A stretch of DNA of 7,787 nt, from NCBI GenBank assembly GCA_030689845.1, contig JAUYHV010000168.1, positions 1 through 7,787 of the forward strand, written 5' to 3'. A program made the position numbers and the translations under genes. The notes beneath the pieces were generated by a model. The model was given only the letters and a program-made list of their open reading frames with translations. It had not been told where the DNA came from and ran no database searches. The DNA is from Dehalococcoidia bacterium. GTDB taxonomy: Bacteria > Chloroflexota > Dehalococcoidia > JACQUA01. Shown in pieces: positions 1 to 6,113 of this stretch (position 1 is the stretch's first letter; every line of letters starts with the position of its first letter).

Positions 1-256
1 TACTTCCCATAGCAAATATGTTGGCAACAAAGATATTCTTCAGAGCGATATTAAGTTTGGGAAAATGCTCTATGTATTTGTGAAACCATTCTTCCATATC
101 TTTTTTACCCTTTATTTCCCCACTAACAGAAACAATACCAGGGTAACTAAAACTTGCGTCCTCATCCACGCCTTCCATAAATGTTTGAATGTCACGCTGG
201 TTAAGCAAATTGTACTGGGATCGCACCAATCTTTTTCCAATTATTGCACCTATCAT
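1..256 (-). CDS. SnoaL/NTF2-like small protein, N-terminal part (runs off the left edge)
   Basis: This leftward gene is cut by the window edge; 85 codons are visible from the ATG at 254-256. The protein starts MIGAIIGKRLVRSQYNLLNQ and continues with a helix, a D-E-D-A-S-F pair of strands, G-E-I-K-G-K-K-D-M-E-E-W-F and a further strand region. The pattern 'small N-terminal helix, F/M-x-D-D-x-x-F, then G-x-x-x-I/M-x-x-W-F' is typical of the SnoaL-like/nuclear-transport-factor-2 fold, a family of about 110-150 residues that includes ketosteroid isomerases, polyketide cyclases and many proteins of unknown function. A GGAGGT ribosome binding site (262-267) five bases upstream fixes the start. It has its own promoter at 293-320, so it is a separate unit from the tRNA behind it. 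No catalytic residue can be assigned and no substrate is implied. The fold call is moderately sure. Confidence 0.72.
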   Translation of the reverse strand, partial: MIGAIIGKRLVRSQYNLLNQRDIQTFMEGVDEDASFSYPGIVSVSGEIKGKKDMEEWFHKYIEHFPKLNIALKNIFVANIFAMGS

Positions 257-292
257 TGACTACCTCCTATTAATGTCTCTCTACAGACTTTT

Positions 293-320
293 ATTATACT
301 TCGGGGTATTCAGGTGTCAA
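293..320 (-). promoter_or_regulatory. Sigma-A promoter for the SnoaL-like gene
   Basis: On the minus strand a perfect -35 box TTGACA (315-320) is followed after 16 bases by a perfect -10 box TATAAT (293-298). The expected transcription start near 286 leaves a leader of about 30 bases that contains the GGAGGT ribosome binding site. Perfect matches to both hexamers suggest strong constitutive expression. No operator-like palindrome is obvious over it. Confidence 0.8.
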
Positions 321-464
321 TGCTTTGGAATATGACCATATTTGGATAGAGGCAAAAGATTGTAAAAAAGCCAATGTTTCAACATGAGAAACACATTAAA
401 CAAGAGCCAAGAATGGCAGGTTAACGTTTAAGAAAAAGGGGGCATTAATCAATGGAAATGGAAA

Positions 465-539
465 TGGAGCGGGTGATGGGATTCGAACCCACGGCTCCGT
501 GCTTGGGAAGCACGCACTCTACCACTGAGTTACACCCGC
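465..539 (-). tRNA. tRNA-Gly, anticodon CCC
   Basis: Read on the minus strand this folds as a full cloverleaf: acceptor stem GCGGGTG/CACCCGC, D arm ACTC-AGTGGTA-GAGT, anticodon arm CGTGC-TTCCCAA-GCACG with anticodon CCC (reads GGG glycine codons), a five-base variable loop, and a T arm with the TTCGAAT loop. The discriminator base is T (468) and CCA is encoded at 465-467. The body is 72 nucleotides without the CCA. It is a single gene, not part of a visible tRNA cluster, and has its own promoter at 552-580. I see no strong intrinsic terminator downstream. Confidence 0.96.
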
Positions 540-551
540 CTGACCGCATAT

Positions 552-580
552 ATTTTAGCCGTAGCCTATATTTTTGTAAA
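552..580 (-). promoter_or_regulatory. Promoter for tRNA-Gly
   Basis: On the minus strand TTTACA (575-580) and TAAAAT (552-557) are separated by exactly 17 bases, a good sigma-A arrangement. The predicted start lies about 5-7 bases upstream of the mature tRNA 5' end at 539, as expected for a short-leader tRNA transcript. Confidence 0.75.
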
Positions 581-1017
581 GTAAATGTTTACCCCCGTAT
601 TGCGTATGTTTGACATTTATTTTTAAAAGTGCTAAATTCTTGTCTGCTGTTTAACAAAATTTCCGGGTGCGTATTTTTAATCTATTGGTCATTCTTTTTA
701 ATACTGTAAATAAGGCGTCCTTTCAGAGCGCCGCTATTTCAAACGCATGTGCTTAAGTGGGACATGAAATTGCATCTACAACGCCCCCTTTTGCTTTTAG
801 CCTATTAATAGTGTATCGTTAAGTGCAACATTATTTTTATCGCCGAATATCCTGCCGTAACATTTATTTGACTACGTTCGGGTTGCATTCCTGAAACCCT
901 ATAGAAATATTTTTTGAATAGGCTATAATTGTTATAAGTATATAATGTTATGTAAAGTTTGGACCTTTTAATACGGTACATAAAAACTTTGAATAAAAAT
1001 AGGAGGAAAGTTTAACT
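581..1017. other. Long AT-rich intergenic region upstream of the first OYE gene; no gene seen
   Basis: No open frame with a ribosome binding site and a plausible protein was found on either strand. The stretch must hold the promoter of the rightward flavoenzyme gene. Candidate -10 boxes TATAAT occur at 924-929 and 941-946, with TTGAAT at 914-919, but no -35/-10 pair has good spacing, so the start of transcription cannot be fixed. If transcription begins near 950, the leader is about 65 bases. The octamer TAGCCTAT occurs at 798-805 and inverted at 918-925; a third copy at 562-569 lies in the adjoining tRNA promoter. A short GC hairpin (ggcg/cgcc) lies near 715-735. I do not recognise a riboswitch, T-box or known RNA. 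The AGGAGG ribosome binding site of the next gene is at 1001-1006. Confidence 0.5.
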
Positions 1018-2958
1018 ATGTATGAAAATCTGTTAAAACCCGGGAAAATAGGCAAATTGACCATCAAAAACCGCATGAAATATGCGGCCACGGTAAACAA
1101 CTTCTGCAATCCCGACGGTTCCGTCGGTGATAAGGAAATCGCTTACCTGGAAGAGAGAGCCAAGGGCGGCTTCGGTATAGTCGTCAGCCAGGGCGGATAC
1201 ACGGACATTGAGGGTAAAGGGTACAAGCTTCAGATGGGGCTCGACAAGGACGAGTTTATCCCCGGCTTGACCAAGCTGGCTACCGCCATCAAGAAACACG
1301 GCGCCGTGGCCATATCACAGTTAATGCATACCGGGCGCTACGGGCATGCAGACGAATACGGGCTGGGAAAGGGACCTATCGGCCCTACGGCAATGCAGGC
1401 AAGAATACCCCGATATCATCCCTGCAGGGAAATGTCCCTGGACGAAATCAAGCAAAGTATCGAGGCCCACGGCCAGGCTGCCCGGAGGATTAAAGCGGCA
1501 GGATTTGACGGCGTCGAAATCTGCGGCATCGTCGGCTACCTGATTTCGAATTTCCTCTGTGCCTGGACAAACAAGAGGACCGACGAATACGGAGGCACCC
1601 TGGAAAAAAGGGCGAAGTTCATGCTGGATATCCTGAGGAGAGTCCGGAAAGAAGTAGGCCCCGATTACCCTGTGATGGCCCGCCTTAACGCGACGGACCA
1701 TATCGAAGGCGGCAACACCGACGAGGAATACATCCAGATAGGAAAATGGCTGGTAGAGGAAGGCATCGATGCCCTGAGTATCAGTATCGGCTGGCATGAA
1801 TCAAGTCATCCCGCACTCACTATGCAAATCCCCCCCGGAGGCTGGCTGTACTATGCCGAGAATTTTAAAAAGGAAATAAAGAGTATTCCCATAACCATGG
1901 CCTACCGCTTAAATACACCGGCCATTCCCAACAAGGCTGTCGGCGACGGCGTCATCGACTTCTGGGAGGTTTGCCGGCCCGGCATAGCGGACCCGTTCTT
2001 TCCCAAGAAAATTATTGAAGGCCGCGCCGAGGAAATTAACGTTTGCCCTGCCTGCAACCTGGGCTGTTTCATGAGACTGTTCAATGACAGCACCATGGCC
2101 TGCATGGTCAACCCCCGGGTTGGCAGAGAGTTCGAGGAAGCCGCCCAGATCCGCCCGGCAGACGTCAAGAAGAAGGTTATGGTCGTCGGCGGCGGTCCCG
2201 GCGGAATGGAAGCAGCACGGGTAGCCGCAGCGCGGGGCCATGACGTTACCCTGTATGAAAAGACCGGGCGCCTTGGCGGGCAGCTCAACCTTGCCGGCGC
2301 AACTCCCTACTGCGATGACTGGAAATACATGATAGGCTATTACCAGACCATGATGAAAAAACTGGGCGTAAAAGTCCATCTAAACTCCGAGGTCACTGCC
2401 CAGCAAATCGACAAAGACCATCCCGATGCCGTCATAGTTGCCACTGGAGCCAAAGAAGTCCGGCCCAGTGTTCCGGGACTTGACAAGGCCAGCGTTGTGA
2501 TGGCATTCGACATAATCGACGGCAAAGCCACCACGGGCAAAAATGTGCTGGTCTGGGGAGGCAGAGCTGTCGGCGTCCAGACCGGGGAACTTTTGGCTTC
2601 CCAGGGAAAAACGGTTACAATTGTAGATGACTCAAAGAGAATCGGCCGCGACATCAATGCCTTTAATATCTGGGGTTTCCGGCAGAGGCTGGCCAAAGCC
2701 AAGGTAACCCTTCTGCTCGGTTCTAAAGTGGAACGGGTCACCCCGGAGGGTGTCGTAGTGAGTACCGACGGCAAAGAACAGACAGTAAAGGTAGACACCA
2801 TCGTCCTGGCCGCAGGATTGGAACCCAACAAGGCTCTTATTGAAGAACTGGGTTACATGTCCGAAGTGGAAGAAATCCACAGCGTTGGAGACTGTGTGGC
2901 CCCCAGGAAAGCCTACAATGCCGTCCACGACGGTTTCCGAATCGGTTTAAAGGTATAA
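1018..2958 (+). CDS. Old Yellow Enzyme-family Fe-S flavoprotein (2,4-dienoyl-CoA reductase/enoate reductase-like), copy 1
   Basis: A cytoplasmic 646-residue FMN/4Fe-4S/FAD oxidoreductase, probably reducing an activated C=C bond with electrons passed from NAD(P)H through FAD and the cluster to FMN. Residues 1-340 form the FMN TIM barrel, with Q101 and HTGR (104-107), catalytic Tyr174 in GYL, TNKRTDEYGG (184-193) and His260 in GWHE; Tyr and His match E. coli FadH Tyr166/His252 as I recall them. Cys343, 346, 350 and 362 give the FadH-type C-x2-C-x3-C-x11-C site. The FAD fold starts at GGGPGG (391-396), with Glu414 ending strand two and GDC (624-626) near the C terminus. The inner NAD(P) Rossmann loop reads GGRAVG (514-519), with Arg516 where glycine is expected. 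Length is normal for the family. AGGAGG at 1001-1006, 11 bases upstream, supports the ATG. It is followed 136 bases later by a paralogue. The family is sure. The substrate is unknown; enoyl/dienoyl-CoA, enoates, steroid-like (BaiCD/BaiH) or polycyclic-aromatic-CoA substrates are all possible. Confidence 0.9.
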   Translation: MYENLLKPGKIGKLTIKNRMKYAATVNNFCNPDGSVGDKEIAYLEERAKGGFGIVVSQGGYTDIEGKGYKLQMGLDKDEFIPGLTKLATAIKKHGAVAISQLMHTGRYGHADEYGLGKGPIGPTAMQARIPRYHPCREMSLDEIKQSIEAHGQAARRIKAAGFDGVEICGIVGYLISNFLCAWTNKRTDEYGGTLEKRAKFMLDILRRVRKEVGPDYPVMARLNATDHIEGGNTDEEYIQIGKWLVEEGIDALSISIGWHESSHPALTMQIPPGGWLYYAENFKKEIKSIPITMAYRLNTPAIPNKAVGDGVIDFWEVCRPGIADPFFPKKIIEGRAEEINVCPACNLGCFMRLFNDSTMACMVNPRVGREFEEAAQIRPADVKKKVMVVGGGPGGMEAARVAAARGHDVTLYEKTGRLGGQLNLAGATPYCDDWKYMIGYYQTMMKKLGVKVHLNSEVTAQQIDKDHPDAVIVATGAKEVRPSVPGLDKASVVMAFDIIDGKATTGKNVLVWGGRAVGVQTGELLASQGKTVTIVDDSKRIGRDINAFNIWGFRQRLAKAKVTLLLGSKVERVTPEGVVVSTDGKEQTVKVDTIVLAAGLEPNKALIEELGYMSEVEEIHSVGDCVAPRKAYNAVHDGFRIGLKV

Positions 2959-2990
2959 AGTTAAACTTTAAAGAGGACCGGATGTGTTAT

Positions 2991-3040
2991 TTTTCCGGGC
3001 AGCAGTCCGTCTTTCGCAGTACTTAAGCTGTCCGGGAAAA
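2991..3040. repeat. Intercistronic hairpin between the two OYE genes
   Basis: The arms at 2991-3003 (ttttccgggcagc) and 3027-3040 (gctgtccgggaaaa) pair over about 13 base pairs with one bulged base and one G-U pair, enclosing a loop of about 23 bases. No T-run follows on the plus strand, so it is unlikely to be an intrinsic terminator for the first gene. A role as an mRNA processing or stability element between co-transcribed genes is inference. Confidence 0.6.
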
Positions 3041-3083
3041 GACACTTGATAATACGGTTAAAAGGTTCTTGCTTTAATAATAA

Positions 3084-3089
3084 AGGAGG
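3084..3089 (+). promoter_or_regulatory. Ribosome binding site that selects a TTG start
   Basis: AGGAGG, extended by matching A on the 5' side, lies five bases before TTG at 3095. The next in-frame ATG is residue 26, inside the conserved N-terminal barrel strand (KNRIKMPA), so it would truncate the fold. The site and the alignment with the upstream paralogue together fix TTG as the start. Confidence 0.85.
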
Positions 3090-3094
3090 CAAAT

Positions 3095-5047
3095 TTGAAG
3101 AACCCGGAGATAAAACGTCTTTTCGAACCCATCAAAATCGGCAATGTTCAAATAAAAAACAGGATTAAAATGCCGGCCCTGGCCGTGGGATACGCAGAAA
3201 ATGGCTTTGTTAGCGAAAAACTGAAAGATTTTTACGAGGAAAGGGCCAAAGGGGGAACGGGTTTAATCGGCATAGCCATCACCGCCAGCCGCCTGGCGGA
3301 GTTTTCCCCGTTTACCGGGGTCTGGGATGACAAATTCATTCCGGGAATGACGGACCTGGCAAAATTGCTGCACAAATACGGCGCCAAAATTTTTGCCCAG
3401 TTCGGTGTAGGCTACGGCTGGGCTTTCGGCCCTTACGATGACATCATTGCTCCCAGCCCCTCCGGAGCGAGCCCCACTGAGGGCAGGCAGGAACTGGCCT
3501 TCCGACTGGGAGCGCCGAGCCGGACTATCGCGCGCACGGCTCTCACCAGGGAACAGACCCGGATGCTTATAGAGGGTTACGGGGACGGCGCCCGCCGCTG
3601 TAAAGAGGCAGGCTGGGACATGGTTGAAATCATGCTTGGCGCAGGCTATATGCTCTGCCACTGGCTTTCCCCTCTAACAAACAAACGTACCGACGAGTAC
3701 GGCGGCTCGTTAGAGAACCGCCTGCGGATCGTAACCGAAATAATCACTGACATGAAAAAGAAAGCCGGCAAAGACTTCCCGATTATATGCAAGATTGCCA
3801 CATCCGACCTCGTTTTCCAGGGTGGTTACCACCTGGAAGACGCCAAGGAAATGGCCAAGATACTGGAGAAAGCCGGCATAGAAGCTTTCGACCAGGTCCC
3901 GGCATGGCATGAGTCCACCCACCCTGCCATGAACTGGTACGCCCCCGATGGCGCCTGGATCCACCTGGCCGAGGCATTGAAGAAAGTGGTAAAAGTTCCT
4001 GTAGCCACCGGTATGCGTATTCCTGACCCCGTCATGGCAGAAGCCGCCATTAAGGAAGGCAGAGCAGACCTGGTAGTTTGGGGCCGGCCTCTCATCGCCG
4101 AACCTCACCTGGCAAACCTGGTTAAAGAGGGAAAATTCGACGATATCCGGACCTGTATCGTTTGCAGCAAATGCGTCGAAATGGTTGACACGCCCATTGC
4201 CTGCACCATTAACGCCCAGGCCGGGCGAGAAAAGGAACTGGCCATCAAAAAGGCTGCCAAACCCAAGAAGGTTATCGTGGTGGGCAGCGGTCCCGCAGGT
4301 ATGGAAGCGGCGACAGTTGCGGCCAAAAGAGGACATGATGTCACCATCTACGATCAGGGCAGCAAATTGGGCGGCCAGCTCAACGCGGCCATCGTCCCTC
4401 TTCATAAAGATAAGATGGCTTCATTCCTGAAGTACGAAATTACCCAGCTCAAAAAAGCCGGCGTCAAGGTCGTCCTGAACAAGAAAGTAAAAGTAAAGGA
4501 TATCATAGACGCCAAGCCGGACGCCGTTATCGTTGCCACGGGCGCCAACCCCATTATCCCCGATATCGAAGGATTAAAATGGCCTTCGGTCGTTTCTGTC
4601 CTCGACATTCTCTCGGGCAAAAAGGAAGCGGGAAACAACGTGGTAATAATCGGCGGGGGGTTAGTCGGCTGTGAAACCGGAGAACTCCTGGCTACCAAAG
4701 GCAAGAAGGTCACCATCCTGGAGATTATGCCCCGTTTTGCTATGGACGTTGGACGCCTGACCCGTTGGAACCTCCTGGGAGACCTGCGGAAGATGGGCGT
4801 AAAAATGGAAGGCAATGTTGACAGCAAGGAAATAACCTTCCTTGGGGTCAGGGGTGTGAAAAAGGGAGAACATGTTTTTTACGATGCCGACACTGTGATA
4901 ATCGCCACAGGCATGAGAGGAGATAACTCCCTGGCCAAAGAACTTGAAGGAAAGGTACCTAAAGTTATCGCGGTAGGCGATTGCATCAGGGCTAGAAAAA
5001 TCATGGAAGCCGTTGAAGAAGGTTTCCGTGCCGGATTGAAGGTATAA
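3095..5047 (+). CDS. Old Yellow Enzyme-family Fe-S flavoprotein, copy 2, with a trimethylamine-dehydrogenase-like cluster motif
   Basis: A second cytoplasmic FMN/4Fe-4S/FAD oxidoreductase of 650 residues, starting at TTG. The FMN barrel spans about 1-350 with Tyr185 (GAGYM), TNKRTDEYGG (195-204), His262 in WHESTHP and GRP at 330-332. It lacks the HTGR segment of copy 1: after Gln102 it reads FGVGYGW, so the substrate pocket differs. The cluster cysteines are Cys354, 357, 360 and 370, spaced C-x2-C-x2-C-x9-C. The first three match the C-x2-C-x2-C spacing I recall for trimethylamine dehydrogenase rather than FadH, and the following TINAQAGRE also recalls that enzyme. The FAD site is GSGPAG (397-402) with Asp420; the NAD-binding loop is intact, GGGLVG (520-525), with Glu543 ending its second strand, favouring NADH. 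GDC is at 628-630. Both proteins end in a similar GFR-x-GLKV tail, so they are paralogues but clearly diverged. A strong terminator follows 20 bases after the stop. Family sure; substrate unknown. Confidence 0.9.
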   Translation: MKNPEIKRLFEPIKIGNVQIKNRIKMPALAVGYAENGFVSEKLKDFYEERAKGGTGLIGIAITASRLAEFSPFTGVWDDKFIPGMTDLAKLLHKYGAKIFAQFGVGYGWAFGPYDDIIAPSPSGASPTEGRQELAFRLGAPSRTIARTALTREQTRMLIEGYGDGARRCKEAGWDMVEIMLGAGYMLCHWLSPLTNKRTDEYGGSLENRLRIVTEIITDMKKKAGKDFPIICKIATSDLVFQGGYHLEDAKEMAKILEKAGIEAFDQVPAWHESTHPAMNWYAPDGAWIHLAEALKKVVKVPVATGMRIPDPVMAEAAIKEGRADLVVWGRPLIAEPHLANLVKEGKFDDIRTCIVCSKCVEMVDTPIACTINAQAGREKELAIKKAAKPKKVIVVGSGPAGMEAATVAAKRGHDVTIYDQGSKLGGQLNAAIVPLHKDKMASFLKYEITQLKKAGVKVVLNKKVKVKDIIDAKPDAVIVATGANPIIPDIEGLKWPSVVSVLDILSGKKEAGNNVVIIGGGLVGCETGELLATKGKKVTILEIMPRFAMDVGRLTRWNLLGDLRKMGVKMEGNVDSKEITFLGVRGVKKGEHVFYDADTVIIATGMRGDNSLAKELEGKVPKVIAVGDCIRARKIMEAVEEGFRAGLKV

Positions 5048-5050
5048 AAA

Positions 5051-5107
5051 CCGGATTTATCCGGAAGAAAAGCGGGCTCTCTCACTGGAGGCAGCCCGCT
5101 TTTTTTT
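5051..5107 (+). terminator. Rho-independent terminator of the OYE gene pair
   Basis: AAAGCGGGCT (5069-5078) pairs with AGCCCGCTTT (5093-5102) around a loop of about 14 bases, and an uninterrupted run of eight T follows (5100-5107). Just before it lies a second perfect small hairpin, CCGGAT-TT-ATCCGG (5051-5064), starting three bases after the stop codon. Together they should end transcription of the flavoenzyme operon. Confidence 0.92.
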
Positions 5108-5134
5108 GACTCACCGTCGCACGTTTATTAAAAT
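5106..5134 (+). promoter_or_regulatory. Sigma-A promoter for the Gre-like gene, overlapping the terminator T-tract
   Basis: TTGACT (5106-5111) and TAAAAT (5129-5134) are separated by exactly 17 bases. The -35 box uses the last two T of the preceding terminator. The predicted start near 5141 leaves a leader of only about 24 bases, and the GAGGG at 5137-5141 would lie at or before the transcript's 5' end, so the mRNA probably lacks a usable Shine-Dalgarno sequence. Confidence 0.7.
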
Positions 5135-5164
5135 AAGAGGGAATTTAGCAAGCAATGGATAAAA

Positions 5165-5965
5165 ATGGTTTCTAATCAAAACATAAGCCTGGGAGAAGCT
5201 GCCGATAGGTTTATCATCACCCTGCCGCCTGAAGCCCGGCAAGCCCATGTCCAACAATTAAACCTTTTCCTCCGCTGGTGCGGAATAAACCAGCCCGTTT
5301 CCAGTTTAACACCGGCCGAAATGGGGAACTACGCTGAACAAATTGCCGAATCCGGAGTTGATTACCTGCAAAAACTGAAGCCGGTTAAGATTTTTCTACA
5401 GTACCTTAAAATCCAGGGCATAACACCGGATAATCTCTCCGTCCACCTGAAGGCCTCTCAAATATCGAAAAGGAAACTGAAACCCTCAACAAAAATAGCC
5501 CCTGAAGCCAGCGCTCTTACCGTCCAGGGATTCAACGACATGAAACAGCAGCTCGAGAAATTAAAAATGGAGATCCCGCGGCTGATCGAAGAAATAAACA
5601 AAGCCCGGGCAGACAAGGACTTCAAGGAAAACTCGCCCCTGGACGCTGCCCGGGAAGCCCAAGCCCATGTCCAGTCCAGGATTAATGAGCTTGAGGAAAC
5701 ACTGAAAACAGCCACTTTGATAGAAGAGAACCGGAATAAAAAGACAACCGCAAGTATCGGTGACACGGTCCAGCTAAAAAATGCCGATACGGGAGAACTC
5801 GCCAAATATAAATTGGTGGACTCCAAAGAAGCAGATCCCCGGAGCGGGAAAATTTCCATTGTGTCACCCCTGGGTAAGTCCATACTTGGGAAATCTCAGG
5901 GCCAGACAATCGAGGTAAAGGCGCCCATCGGGATTTTTCACTACCGGATCGATGCTATAGACTGA
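5165..5965 (+). CDS. GreA/GreB-type transcription factor with an N-terminal recombinase-like SAM domain
   Basis: The 266-residue product has two parts. Residues 116-190 form the antiparallel coiled coil of Gre factors (LTVQGFNDMKQQLEKLK..., then KDFKENSPLDAAREAQ and a returning heptad helix). Residues 196-266 form the Gre C-terminal FKBP-like domain (IGDTVQLKNADTGELAKY, EADPRSGKISIVSPLGKSIL, IGIFHYRI). At the coiled-coil tip Asp152 and Glu155 match the acidic pair of E. coli GreA (Asp41/Glu44) that assists RNA cleavage in stalled RNA polymerase, so cleavage activity is plausible. Residues 1-95, absent from ordinary GreA (about 158 aa), resemble the SAM-like core-binding domain of tyrosine recombinases (ADRFI-x-x-LPPEARQAHVQQL, FLRWCG, LTPAEMGNYAEQI, KIFLQYL); no recombinase catalytic domain follows. 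From memory similar fusions occur in Chloroflexi. It is transcribed from its own promoter. The ATG at 5165 is the first standard in-frame start after a stop at 5129, but has no well-placed ribosome binding site. Confidence 0.82.
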   Translation: MVSNQNISLGEAADRFIITLPPEARQAHVQQLNLFLRWCGINQPVSSLTPAEMGNYAEQIAESGVDYLQKLKPVKIFLQYLKIQGITPDNLSVHLKASQISKRKLKPSTKIAPEASALTVQGFNDMKQQLEKLKMEIPRLIEEINKARADKDFKENSPLDAAREAQAHVQSRINELEETLKTATLIEENRNKKTTASIGDTVQLKNADTGELAKYKLVDSKEADPRSGKISIVSPLGKSILGKSQGQTIEVKAPIGIFHYRIDAID

Positions 5966-6034
5966 CAGGTCAATATTCTCATCTGTCTGTATTCCAGAAA
6001 ATATCAAGGCAATCACCACAAATTGTAGCCCCCG

Positions 6035-6057
6035 AATCCTCTCCCTTTCGTAAAGGG
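6035..6057. repeat. Partial copy of the DUF559-flanking palindromic repeat
   Basis: This 23-base stretch is identical to 6067-6089 and begins 32 bases earlier. It contains the CCCTTT-CGT-AAAGGG hairpin and the short arm, but not the longer arm present in the neighbouring full copy. Confidence 0.85.
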
Positions 6058-6066
6058 TAAAATATC

Positions 6067-6104
6067 AATCCTCTCCCTTTCGTAAAGGGAGATTGAGAGG
6101 GATT
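6067..6104 (-). repeat. Left inverted copy of a 38-base palindromic repeat
   Basis: Its core is an 8-bp hairpin, CTCCCTTT-CGT-AAAGGGAG (6073-6091), followed by a long arm ending GAGAGGGATT. The reverse complement matches the repeat at 6476-6513: 24 of the first 30 bases agree without gaps, and the last six (AGAGGA) agree after a 2-base shift. The long arm also carries GAGAGGG (6095-6101), the likely ribosome binding site for the ATG at 6114, and this segment can pair with CCTCTC at the start of the repeat. Confidence 0.85.
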
Positions 6105-6113
6105 TTATTCAGA

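Noticed and set aside
65..259. Rightward 64-codon open frame
   Set aside because: It lies antisense to the SnoaL-like gene, which has a perfect promoter and ribosome binding site; the rightward frame has neither and a composition typical of a shadow.
2991..3040. Intrinsic terminator between the two OYE genes
   Set aside because: The hairpin is strong but is followed by gacacttgat rather than a T-run, and a real terminator is present after the second gene.
3710..4405. Leftward 231-codon open frame inside the second OYE gene
   Set aside because: It is a long antisense shadow of a well-conserved enzyme; its translation shows no recognisable domain. The other antisense frames over 1033-5085 were dropped for the same reason.
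6035..6104. Possible CRISPR repeats (identical 23-mers with period 32)
   Set aside because: Only two copies with a 9-base gap, themselves palindromic and related to the repeats flanking the nuclease gene; no spacer-sized units.
6093..6113. TTG at 6093 as start of the DUF559 protein
   Set aside because: It lies inside the repeat arm with its only AGGGAG directly adjacent (no spacing), while ATG 6114 has GAGAGGG at a workable distance and matches the family's N terminus.
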